In this document: in pieces, positions 53,103 through 60,413 of the stretch
Layout of the letters: each line of letters begins with the position of its first letter
Numbering within the stretch: position 1 is the first letter of the stretch
Assembly: GCA_964527995.1 (NCBI GenBank)
Contig: CAZGRP010000026.1
Coordinates: 1-60,413, forward strand
DNA from: CAZGRP01 sp964527995
GTDB lineage: Bacteria > Zhuqueibacterota > Zhuqueibacteria > Oceanimicrobiales > CAZGRP01
Length of the DNA: 60,413 bases
Reading direction: 5' to 3'
Translations under genes and position numbers: made by a program
Notes under the pieces: model-generated
What the model was told of the DNA's origin: nothing
Databases searched by the model: none
Seen by the model: the letters and a program-made list of their open reading frames with translations, nothing else

Positions 53103-54046
53103 GTGACCCAAGGCAGTGGCCGGTTAAAAAGCGGCTCAAGAACGGCCTGATCTACTGGTTTATCAGGTGGCTGGTCGACTTCGTTCGCTGGCTGCCGCGA
53201 TCGGCGGCGGTCGCTCTGATGGGGCGGCTGGGCTGGCTGGCGCTTCACCTGATCCCGGGCGCCCGCCGTGTGACGCTGCATCAGTTGCAGCTGGCCTACG
53301 GTGACTCGAAAACGGCTGCCGAAATCGAACGGATGGCCCGGGAGGTGTTCGTCAACCTCGGGCGCAACGCAGCCGACGCGATTCGCTTGCCGGTTCTTGT
53401 GCGTCAGGGTCTGGATCAATTCGTGCAGTGCCGCGGGGCCGAGCACCTGGACCGGGCCCTGGCTTGCGGTCGTGGTGTGATCATCCTCACTGGCCACATC
53501 GGCAGCTGGGAGTTGCTGGCGGCATACCTTGTTCATTGCGGCTATCCACTGGCCGTCGTTGGTGCGGAACTGTACGATCCGCGCCTGAATAAGATGCTTG
53601 TGGAGGCGAGGGAACAGGCCGGCTATCACAACATCGCCCGGGGCCCGCGGGGAACGCGGGAGATGTTGCGGTGGCTGCGCAAAGGAGGTGTGCTGGGCAT
53701 TCTGATCGATCAGGATACAGAGGTGGAGGGCGTGTTCGTCGATTTCTATGGGCGCCCGGCCCATACACCCGTCGGCCCTGTGATCCTGGCGCAGAAGACA
53801 GGTGCTGCCATCGTGCCGCTTGCCATCCACCGGCAGCCAGACGGTACTCACCTGGCGGAAATTCGGCCGCCGATTCCGTTACAGTCGACAGGGGACATGA
53901 TGGCAGATCGGCTGGAAAACGTGCGTCGTTGCTCCAAGGCAGTGGAAGCCTTCATCCGTGAGCACCCGACACAGTGGGTGTGGATGCACGAGCGCTGGAG
54001 GAGGCAGCCGACCGAGAAGATGAGTTCGGCGCTTCGGCCATGGTAG
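53099..54046 (+). CDS. Lipid A biosynthesis acyltransferase (LpxL/HtrB family)
   Basis: The 315-residue inner-membrane-associated protein adds a secondary acyl chain to lipid A in known family members. It has an N-terminal membrane-anchoring region (LIYWFIRWLVDFVRWL) and the catalytic HX4E motif in TGHIGSWE (His133, Glu138). Later LIDQDTEVEGVFVDFYGRPA and VPLAIHRQPDGTH are family-typical. Which acyl chain it adds (LpxL or LpxM type) cannot be read. It occupies the place kdsC holds in E. coli, between kdsD and lptC, and overlaps lptC by 7 nt. Confidence 0.93.
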   Translation: MSDPRQWPVKKRLKNGLIYWFIRWLVDFVRWLPRSAAVALMGRLGWLALHLIPGARRVTLHQLQLAYGDSKTAAEIERMAREVFVNLGRNAADAIRLPVLVRQGLDQFVQCRGAEHLDRALACGRGVIILTGHIGSWELLAAYLVHCGYPLAVVGAELYDPRLNKMLVEAREQAGYHNIARGPRGTREMLRWLRKGGVLGILIDQDTEVEGVFVDFYGRPAHTPVGPVILAQKTGAAIVPLAIHRQPDGTHLAEIRPPIPLQSTGDMMADRLENVRRCSKAVEAFIREHPTQWVWMHERWRRQPTEKMSSALRPW

Positions 54047-54777
54047 GAATCTTGAAGTCCAAAACCAAACGAGGTTGGTCCGGGGCAGCCATCTTTCTGG
54101 TTTTCCTGTGGGCTGCGGGGTGCACCTCGGAGAGCTCGCCTCCCGCGCCTCCTGTGCAGGAAAGCAAGGAACTGCCCGATCAGCAGGGATGGAACTCCAC
54201 CGTCACCGCCACCACCAAGGGCCGCCTGGCTGCCGTGATCCGCTATGGCCACATGAAAAGGTACTCGAAGCGGCTGGTCACTGAATTCGATCAGGGGATC
54301 GAGGTCGACTTCTTCAACGCCAAGGGTCAACACACCTCGAAGCTGAAGGCCGATGGTGGCCGATTCAAAGAGAGTGATGATCAAGTGGAGGTGATGGGCC
54401 ACGTCCGGGTGGTTTCTGATAGCGGCGTCGTTTTGCGGACCTCGCGCCTGCGCTGGGATCGCCGGGCGGAAAAGATCGTCACCGATCAGTTCGTCACCAT
54501 CACAACCGCCGATGGCGATACCCTGTTCGGCCGCGGGTTCGAGTCCGATCTCAACCTGACGCACTGGGAGATTCGGAAGCCGTGGGGTGTGAGCCACCGC
54601 CGCATCATGCTGGAACCGGTTCGAAAACACACGGTGGAGGACACGGCTGCTGTGGGCAGCGGACCAGCAGCGGTGCGTCAGAAGGGGTTGGGGAAGGAGC
54701 CGGACAGTGCCGCCGTCGCCAAGAAGGCACCGGCACATCCGGGAACTGCATCCAAGCCGCGCAGGCAGCTGCGATGA
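54040..54777 (+). CDS. lptC: LPS export system protein LptC (lipoprotein-type)
   Basis: LptC passes LPS from LptBFG to LptA in the periplasm. The 245-residue product starts at ATG 54040. Its N-terminal hydrophobic stretch ends in the lipobox-like WAAGC (Cys28), so it may be lipid-anchored rather than held by an uncleaved TM helix as in E. coli. The beta-jellyroll shows DFFNAKGQHTSKLKADGGRF, EVMGHVRVVSDSGVVLRTSR and SDLNLTHWEIRKPWGVSHRR. About 45 disordered, Ala/Lys/Pro-rich residues follow residue 200. Confidence 0.88.
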   Translation: MVGILKSKTKRGWSGAAIFLVFLWAAGCTSESSPPAPPVQESKELPDQQGWNSTVTATTKGRLAAVIRYGHMKRYSKRLVTEFDQGIEVDFFNAKGQHTSKLKADGGRFKESDDQVEVMGHVRVVSDSGVVLRTSRLRWDRRAEKIVTDQFVTITTADGDTLFGRGFESDLNLTHWEIRKPWGVSHRRIMLEPVRKHTVEDTAAVGSGPAAVRQKGLGKEPDSAAVAKKAPAHPGTASKPRRQLR

Positions 54778-55937
54778 GAGCGTGGATTGTCTTTGTCTTC
54801 CTGCTCGCAGGCCAGTTCGCCAACGTCTCCGGCGGCTGGGCGCAGGCGCAAAACGAGGAGCGGCTGCGGCTGGTCCGTGCCGATGTGCTGCGTAGCGAGA
54901 TTGTCAACGGCAGTCGCGTGCGCATCGTCGAGGGCAACGTCGAATTCCAGCAGGGCGACGCCACGATGACGTGCAATCGGGCGGAGTGGTACGTCGACGA
55001 GGGCCGGTCGGTGCTTCGCGGTAACGTGGTCATCGTGCAGAAAGGGACACGGCTCACAGCCGACCAGGTGGCCTACTTCGACAGGAGTCGGACGACCCTG
55101 GCCACCGGGCACGTCGTGCTTGACGACGAGGGCCGGATCATGGAGTCTGACAGCCTTTGGTATTACAGACACGAGAACAAGGCGCTCGCCAGAGGCAGGG
55201 TCGTCATGACCGACTCGCTCGGCCGGCTTGTGTTGACCGGCGGGCTTGCTCAGTATGATCGCGATCGTGACTACGTGCGCATCCTCCGCAGCCCTGTTCT
55301 GGTTCAGAAGGACAGTTTGGGTGTGGAGGAGCTCCGCGTGACGAGCGACCAGATGGAGATCTTCGAAGGCGGGGCTCGGACCAGGGCTGCCGGGCACGTC
55401 GTGATCACCAAGGACAGCACCACTGCCCGCTGCGGCGAGGCGGAGTACTTCAAGAAAAAGGGCCACTTCGTGTTGCGCCAGAAACCGGTAGCGGTCCAGG
55501 GCCGCCAGGAGATCCATGGCGACCAGATCGATCTGTGGCTAAAGGACAACCAGCTCGATCGGGTCGAGGTGCTCAAAGGAGCGGAAGTGATTTCGCGAAT
55601 CGATACCCTGCCCGGTGCTGATCTGGTGAACCGCCTGACTGGCGAACGCATGACCCTCTATCTCGAAGATGAGCAACTGCGCAGGGTAATCATCGTCGGA
55701 CGGGCCTACAGCACCTACCATGTCATCGACAACGGCCAGGCGACGGGCACCAACGAGGCCATCGGCGACACGATGACGCTGCAATTTGACCACGGCAGAC
55801 TCAAGAGGGTGAGCATTTCGAGCAGTCCCGGCAGTTCGGTGGGTCGCCTGTTCCCATCGGGCCTGAAGCCCTCGACGCCCCTTGCTCCCACGAAAACCGA
55901 GAAGCCGGAGCAGAAGGCGAAGCCAGAGGGGCGATGA
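54774..55937 (+). CDS. lptA: LptA/OstA-family periplasmic LPS-bridge protein, long form
   Basis: LptA carries LPS across the periplasm between LptC and LptD. The 387-residue protein starts at ATG 54774 (ATGA overlap) with a signal peptide (WIVFVFLLAGQFANVSGGWAQ, cleavage near residue 25). It is about twice the length of E. coli LptA and shows repeated OstA strands such as RVRIVEGNVEFQQGDATMTC and SVLRGNVVIVQKGTRLTADQ and TTLATGHVVLDDEGRIMESD, i.e. at least two jellyroll halves. The C-terminus is a Pro/Lys/Glu tail. It may bridge a longer distance with fewer monomers. Confidence 0.88.
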   Translation: MRAWIVFVFLLAGQFANVSGGWAQAQNEERLRLVRADVLRSEIVNGSRVRIVEGNVEFQQGDATMTCNRAEWYVDEGRSVLRGNVVIVQKGTRLTADQVAYFDRSRTTLATGHVVLDDEGRIMESDSLWYYRHENKALARGRVVMTDSLGRLVLTGGLAQYDRDRDYVRILRSPVLVQKDSLGVEELRVTSDQMEIFEGGARTRAAGHVVITKDSTTARCGEAEYFKKKGHFVLRQKPVAVQGRQEIHGDQIDLWLKDNQLDRVEVLKGAEVISRIDTLPGADLVNRLTGERMTLYLEDEQLRRVIIVGRAYSTYHVIDNGQATGTNEAIGDTMTLQFDHGRLKRVSISSSPGSSVGRLFPSGLKPSTPLAPTKTEKPEQKAKPEGR

Positions 55938-55982
55938 GTTGCGTTGCTTCGCAGGTTTCTTGGGCCCCGGCCCCGATTTTGC

Positions 55983-56011
55983 TTGCAACCGACCTTAATT
56001 TTCGATATTTT
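55983..56011 (+). promoter_or_regulatory. Putative promoter of lptB-rpoN
   Basis: TTGCAA (55983-55988), 17-nt spacer, TATTTT (56006-56011) in an A+T-rich pocket after lptA. The start would lie near 56018, only ~7 nt before ATG 56025. That favours either a near-leaderless start or the later in-frame ATG 56073 for lptB. Confidence 0.5.
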
Positions 56012-56024
56012 TATACGCGACACG

Positions 56025-56816
56025 ATGGAGCTGACCAGAGCAGAGTTGATCTCTTCGTCCGACACTGGCGCCATGGAAGCGGGCGGGGCCGAGGTGCTCC
56101 GTACCGAATCGCTGGTGAAGATCTACAGTCGGCGTAGAGTGGTCAACGGCGTGAACCTGGAGTTGCGGCAGGGCGAGATCGTCGGTCTGCTTGGTCCGAA
56201 TGGTGCCGGCAAGACGACGACCTTTCACATGGTCACCGGGATGGTCAAGCCCAACCGCGGCCGGATCTTTCTCAACAACCGCGACGTAACGCGGCTGCCG
56301 ATGTACAAGCGGGCCCGCATGGGCATCAGCTACCTGTCGCAGGAGCCGTCGATCTTCCGTTACCTGACGGTTGAGCAGAACCTGATGGCCATCCTGGAGA
56401 TGATGCCGATCAGCAGAGGCCAGCGCAAGCAGAGGTTGGAGCAGCTTTTGAATGAGTTGGGGATCGAGCAACTCGCAAAGCAGAAGGCCTACACGCTCTC
56501 TGGGGGGGAAAGGCGTCGTGTCGAGATCACACGGGCTCTGGTGATCGAACCCAAGTTCATTCTCTTAGACGAGCCGTTCTCAGGTGTCGATCCGATCGCG
56601 GTCGAAGACATCCAGCGCATTGTGAAAGGTCTCAAATCACGCAACATCGGCGTGCTGATCACCGATCACAATGTTCGCGACACGCTGTCGATCACCGATC
56701 GGGCGTATCTCATGTACGAAGGCGCAGTGCTGAAATCAGGGACTGCTGAATTTCTGGCGAACGATCCGGAGGCCCGCAAGCTTTACCTTGGTGACAAGTT
56801 CCGGCTCGATCAATGA
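56025..56816 (+). CDS. lptB: LPS export ABC transporter ATP-binding protein LptB
   Basis: LptB is the ATPase that powers LPS extraction by LptFG. The 263-residue product has Walker A GPNGAGKT (residues 57-64), Q-loop in SYLSQEPSIFRYLTVEQNLM, signature LSGGERRR, Walker B FILLDEPFSGVDPIAVEDIQ and the H-loop in LITDHNVRDTLSITDRAY. The DHNVRDTL motif is diagnostic for LptB. The start is uncertain: ATG 56025 has no ribosome-binding site and ATG 56073 would give a more usual 247 residues. It lies just before rpoN, the conserved order. Confidence 0.95.
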   Translation: MELTRAELISSSDTGAMEAGGAEVLRTESLVKIYSRRRVVNGVNLELRQGEIVGLLGPNGAGKTTTFHMVTGMVKPNRGRIFLNNRDVTRLPMYKRARMGISYLSQEPSIFRYLTVEQNLMAILEMMPISRGQRKQRLEQLLNELGIEQLAKQKAYTLSGGERRRVEITRALVIEPKFILLDEPFSGVDPIAVEDIQRIVKGLKSRNIGVLITDHNVRDTLSITDRAYLMYEGAVLKSGTAEFLANDPEARKLYLGDKFRLDQ

Positions 56817-56882
56817 AAGTGTGGTGAAAGCATCATGATTGGACGAATATGAACCAGCGGTTGCACTCGGGGAAAAAGGTCT

Positions 56883-58373
56883 ATGGTTAGCTTAAGTCAA
56901 AAGCTAGGTCTGCAACTCAGGCAGTCTCCACAACAAGTCCTTCTCTCCTCCCTTTTGCAGTTACCTATTCTCAGTCTCGAGCAGAAAATCAAGCTCGAGC
57001 TCGAGACGAATCCACTGTTGGAGATTGACGAAGAGATGGAGCTGGCCGAGGAACTTGAACAGGAAGAAGAAATAGAGCCAGTGCTGGAGCTGGAAGCCAA
57101 TGACAAGGATGGCGAAGCCTCGGCGGACGACGAAGAAGAAGAGGAGGAGGAACACGACGAGCTCGAAGGAGCGGCCGATGCTGTCGAGGAGGTGGAAGAA
57201 GGCGAAGTCGATTGGGATTTGGTGCTGAGCGATCAGGACAGTTACGATGTACGCATGCCGCGGGATGATAGCGCTGAGGTGTTCGAGCGGCCAGAGGTGG
57301 CCCAGGTCACCCTGCCGGAACACCTTCTCAGTCAGTTGCACATGACGCGCCTGAATGAGAAAGAGATGGTCATCGGCGAGTACATCATCTGGAACATCAA
57401 TGAAGACGGCTATCTATCCTGCAGCACCGACGTCATCGCCGAGAATCTCGACGTCAGCGTCGAAGAGGTCGAGAAGGTCCTCGAAGTGATCCAGCAATTT
57501 GAGCCCCCCGGAATTGCCGCCCGCAACCTGCAAGAATGCCTGTTGATTCAACTTAAACAAAAGGAGCCGCGCAACGAACTTGCGATACGATTGATCGCGG
57601 AGCATTTCGAAGATTTCACCAACAAGCGGTACGAGAAGATCATCAAGAAGGTGGAGATCACCGAAGACCAGCTCCGTGAGGTGATCGAGGAGATCAAAAG
57701 GCTCAACCCGAAACCTGGAGAAGGCTACGTCAGCCTCCACGAGAATGTCATCGTTCCTGATCTGATTGTGGAAAGAGACGACGGCGAATTTCGCGTGACT
57801 CTGAACGACTGGAACATTCCGCACCTGCGGATCAACAAGGCCTATCGCGACCTGCTGCTCGACAAGAAGAAAGCGTCGAAAGAGACGCGTGACTACATCC
57901 GCCAGCGTCTGGAGTCGGCACGCTGGTTGATCAATTCCATCAATCAGCGCCGGCTGACGATCCTGCGAGTGATGGAGGCCATCATCCGTCGCCAGCGCGA
58001 CTTCTTCGAGAAGGGGCGCGAGTACATCAAGCCGATGATTCTGAAGGACATCGCCGATGAGATCGGCATGGACATTTCCACGGTCAGCCGGGTGACGAGC
58101 GGCAAGTACGTCCAGACCGAGTACGGGGTCTTCGAGTTGAAATATTTTTTCAGCGAAGGGCTGCGCACCGACGATGGCGAAGACATCTCCAACAAGCTGA
58201 TCAAGCAGCGGGTCAGGGAGATTATCGAGAACGAGGACCCGCGGAATCCGCTCAACGACCAGAAAATCTCGGAGATCCTGAAGAAGGAAGGGCTGAATGT
58301 GGCCCGGCGGACCGTTGCCAAGTATCGCGAGCAAATGATGATCCCGGTCGCCAGACTGCGCCGGAGCATCTGA
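56883..58373 (+). CDS. rpoN: RNA polymerase sigma-54 factor
   Basis: RpoN directs RNA polymerase to -24/-12 promoters that need an AAA+ activator. The 496-residue protein has region I (LGLQLRQSPQQVLLSSLLQL, Gln/Leu rich, residues ~5-50), a long acidic region II (residues ~55-115, runs of Glu/Asp), the core-binding domain, and region III with the helix-turn-helix (DISTVSRVTSGKYVQTEYGV) and the RpoN box ARRTVAKYRE (residues 474-483). AAAGG precedes ATG. hpf and ptsN, common next genes, are absent here. Confidence 0.98.
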   Translation: MVSLSQKLGLQLRQSPQQVLLSSLLQLPILSLEQKIKLELETNPLLEIDEEMELAEELEQEEEIEPVLELEANDKDGEASADDEEEEEEEHDELEGAADAVEEVEEGEVDWDLVLSDQDSYDVRMPRDDSAEVFERPEVAQVTLPEHLLSQLHMTRLNEKEMVIGEYIIWNINEDGYLSCSTDVIAENLDVSVEEVEKVLEVIQQFEPPGIAARNLQECLLIQLKQKEPRNELAIRLIAEHFEDFTNKRYEKIIKKVEITEDQLREVIEEIKRLNPKPGEGYVSLHENVIVPDLIVERDDGEFRVTLNDWNIPHLRINKAYRDLLLDKKKASKETRDYIRQRLESARWLINSINQRRLTILRVMEAIIRRQRDFFEKGREYIKPMILKDIADEIGMDISTVSRVTSGKYVQTEYGVFELKYFFSEGLRTDDGEDISNKLIKQRVREIIENEDPRNPLNDQKISEILKKEGLNVARRTVAKYREQMMIPVARLRRSI

Positions 58374-58484
58374 TCAGACAGGCACTTCTTCGAGTACGAG
58401 CGGTGTGTTCATGACGGAGAAGGGAAGCGGTCCAGCCGTTTCCCGGCCTGGAATCTTTTGCATTTCCACATACCTTGGACCCCC

Positions 58485-59036
58485 ATGTATCCCGCCAGTG
58501 ATTCTGTAATCGTATCCACCACGATCCTTGGACTGCGGCATAACGGCCAGGTGGCTCTCGCCGGAGACGGCCAGGTGACCTTCGGCCAGACGGTTCTGAA
58601 ACAGCGAGCCACCAAGGTCCGCAAGATGTACAAGAACGCGGTTCTCGCCGGGTTCGCCGGCGCTGCCGCTGATGCGTTCACACTGTTCGAGAAGTTCGAA
58701 AGCCGCCTGGAGCAGTACCGTGGCAACCTCGGACGCTCGGTCGTCGAACTGGCCAAGGAATGGCGCACCGATCGCTATCTGCGACGCCTGGAAGCGCAGT
58801 TGATTGTCTTGGATCGGGAGCGGATCTTCCTGGTCTCGGGCACGGGTGAGATCATCGAGCCAGACGATGGCATCGTGGCGATCGGCTCGGGAGGCCCCTA
58901 CGCGCTGGCTGCGGCTCGTGCATTGGTCAGTCATACCGATCTCAGCGCCGTCGAGGTCGCCCGCGAAGCCATGCAAATTGCGGCCGGGATCTGCATCTAC
59001 ACCAACGACAACATCGTCGTCGAAACGCTGGAGTAA
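58485..59036 (+). CDS. hslV: ATP-dependent protease subunit HslV
   Basis: HslV is the proteasome-like peptidase of the HslUV complex. I start at ATG 58485, 183 residues. The catalytic N-terminal Thr is T12 (VIVS then TTILGLRHNGQVALAGDGQV), so eleven residues must be removed to expose it, more than the single Met of E. coli HslV. The motif QRATKVRKMYKNAVLAGFAG and GSGGPYALAAARAL are conserved. The 111-nt gap after rpoN has no obvious promoter or xerC. Confidence 0.96.
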   Translation: MYPASDSVIVSTTILGLRHNGQVALAGDGQVTFGQTVLKQRATKVRKMYKNAVLAGFAGAAADAFTLFEKFESRLEQYRGNLGRSVVELAKEWRTDRYLRRLEAQLIVLDRERIFLVSGTGEIIEPDDGIVAIGSGGPYALAAARALVSHTDLSAVEVAREAMQIAAGICIYTNDNIVVETLE

Positions 59037-59039
59037 ACC

Positions 59040-60410
59040 GTGAGAAGAGTTTCAGGAAAGGAACTGACGCCCCGTCAGATCGTGGCGGAGCTGGACAAAT
59101 ACATCATCGGCCAGGATAAGGCCAAGAAGTCGGTGGCCATCGCTTTGCGGAACCGCTGGCGCCGCCAGCAGGTGGAGGGCGGCCTGCGTGAAGAGATCAT
59201 GCCGAACAACATCATCCTGATCGGGCCCACGGGCGTCGGCAAGACTGAGATCGCCCGCCGCCTGGCCCGCCTCGCCAATGCCCCGTTCGTCAAGGTCGAA
59301 GCCACCAAGTTCACCGAGGTAGGCTACGTCGGTCGCGATGTCGAATCGATCATACGCGATCTCGTGGATCTGGCCGTGTCGATGGTTCGCAGTGAGAGGA
59401 CGGCGGCCGTCCAGGAGCAGGCCGAGCATCTGGCCGAGGAGCGTCTTCTGGATCTGTTGCTGCCGCCACTGAAGTCGAGTCCGCACGTTTACGACACCTC
59501 TGCCGAAGCCGAGGACACCGAAGAGCGCTACCGGCGCACGCGCGAAAAATTGCGTCAACAGCTTCGGGACGGCAAACTGGACGACCGCACGGTCGAGATC
59601 GACGTGCCGAGCGAACAGTTTCCGCTGATGCAGATCATCTCTCCGGCCGGTGTCGAGGAGATGGGGCTCAACTTACAAGACCTCTTCGGCGGCATGCTGC
59701 CGAAGAAGATGAAAAAAAGACGCATGAAGGTCCCCGAGGCACAAGAGTTTCTCGCCCAGCAAGAGGCTCAGAAGCTCATCGACATGGAGCAGGTGGTGCA
59801 GGATGCTATCCGCCGCGTCGAGGAGTCGGGCATCGTTTTCCTCGACGAAATCGACAAGATCGCCGGAGCGTCGGCCAAGAGCGGCCCGGACGTGTCGCGC
59901 GAAGGCGTGCAGCGCGATCTTCTGCCGGTTGTCGAAGGGACGAGCGTGCTCACCAAATATGGCATGGTGAAGACGGACCACATTCTGTTCATCGCCTCCG
60001 GCGCCTTTCATGTCTCAAAACCGAGCGACCTGATCCCGGAGCTGCAAGGTCGCTTTCCCATCCGTGTCGAACTCGACAGCCTTACGGCCGAGGACTTCTA
60101 CCGCATCCTCACCGAGCCGGAGAATGCGCTGATCAAGCAGTATACGGCACTGATGGAGACCGAGGGGGTTGAACTTACGTTCACCGACGATGCCATCCGT
60201 GAGGTCGCCGAAATCGCCAGCCGCGTCAACGAACGCACCGAAAACATCGGTGCCCGCCGGCTGCATACGATCATGACGACGCTCCTGGAAGATGTGCTCT
60301 TCGAGGTGCCGGACCGCCCCGTGGGCAAGGTGGAGATCACCCGGGAGACGGTGCGAGAGAAGCTACAGGAAATCGTCGAGAGCGAAGATTTGAGCCGGTA
60401 TATTCTGTGA
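59040..60410 (+). CDS. hslU: ATP-dependent protease ATPase subunit HslU
   Basis: HslU unfolds substrates and feeds them to HslV. The 456-residue AAA+ protein starts at GTG 59040, 3 nt after hslV. Walker A is GPTGVGKT (residues 62-69); the pore motif lies near GYVGRD; the I-domain spans about residues 110-240; Walker B is VFLDEIDKI; the sensor-2 region is TENIGARRLHTIM. The C-terminus EDLSRYIL, which inserts into HslV, is complete just before the window end. Confidence 0.98.
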   Translation: MRRVSGKELTPRQIVAELDKYIIGQDKAKKSVAIALRNRWRRQQVEGGLREEIMPNNIILIGPTGVGKTEIARRLARLANAPFVKVEATKFTEVGYVGRDVESIIRDLVDLAVSMVRSERTAAVQEQAEHLAEERLLDLLLPPLKSSPHVYDTSAEAEDTEERYRRTREKLRQQLRDGKLDDRTVEIDVPSEQFPLMQIISPAGVEEMGLNLQDLFGGMLPKKMKKRRMKVPEAQEFLAQQEAQKLIDMEQVVQDAIRRVEESGIVFLDEIDKIAGASAKSGPDVSREGVQRDLLPVVEGTSVLTKYGMVKTDHILFIASGAFHVSKPSDLIPELQGRFPIRVELDSLTAEDFYRILTEPENALIKQYTALMETEGVELTFTDDAIREVAEIASRVNERTENIGARRLHTIMTTLLEDVLFEVPDRPVGKVEITRETVREKLQEIVESEDLSRYIL

Positions 60411-60413
60411 CCC

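Overview
The window is a dense, 60-kb, all-plus-strand housekeeping region of a Gram-negative bacterium with a GC-rich genome. The lipid A/KDO and Lpt genes, outer-membrane lipoproteins and a beta-barrel protein show a lipopolysaccharide-bearing outer membrane. The N-terminus of RpoB (a 'pdlLdiQLnSFndFLQ'-type start), the lipoprotein/barrel/TPR set and the mixed gene order recall the Fibrobacteres-Chlorobi-Bacteroidetes side of the tree and neighbouring candidate phyla (Zixibacteria, Latescibacteria, KSB1-like). That placement is inference; I cannot name a species. I see no mobile element, CRISPR array, prophage or rRNA gene.

Layout. (1) 1-2124: end of a tRNA-Gly, tRNA-Thr, tuf, rpmG, tRNA-Trp, secE. 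(2) 2140-13221: nusG, rplK, rplA, rplJ, rplL, rpoB, rpoC. (3) 13242-16492: a promoter, then rpsL, rpsG and, after a structured 238-nt leader, fusA. (4) 16615-32254: the complete S10, spc and alpha gene series from rpsJ to rplQ, including secY, adk, map, infA and rpoA, closed by a strong terminator. (5) 32323-37763: a promoter driving hutU, hutI, a lipoprotein with DNRLRE-like repeats and an outer-membrane barrel protein. (6) 37789-41029: a promoter, a TPR lipoprotein, glyA, nrdR. (7) 41030-41243: a gene-free stretch that folds well and ends in a terminator-like hairpin; it is the best candidate here for an undescribed RNA. (8) 41244-44841: tatC, dcd, PHP phosphoesterase, metallo-beta-lactamase hydrolase, HD hydrolase. 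(9) 44852-48508: rng with a long leader, rplU, rpmA, mdh. (10) 48537-60410: gatC, kdsB, pyrG, kdsA, kdsD, an LpxL-type acyltransferase, lptC, lptA, lptB, rpoN, hslV, hslU.

How the genes work together. The first half encodes much of the transcription and translation machinery: RNA polymerase core subunits, most large ribosomal protein operons, elongation factors Tu and G, initiation factor IF-1, Sec translocase subunits SecE and SecY, and methionine aminopeptidase. The last block makes CMP-KDO (KdsD, KdsA, KdsB; CTP from PyrG), acylates lipid A (LpxL type) and supplies LPS transport parts (LptC, LptA, LptB), mostly through translationally coupled ATGA overlaps. Seven promoters with 17-nt spacers and several intrinsic terminators can be read directly, so the transcription units are fairly well defined.

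Most of the coding content is ordinary. The points worth a second look are non-coding: the nrdR-tatC intergenic RNA, the fusA leader whose loop can pair with the fusA ribosome-binding site, the rng and rplU leaders, and a recurrent AAAATCT element at the promoters. A few contextual oddities are also listed (lone gatC, missing kdsC, hut genes joined to envelope genes).
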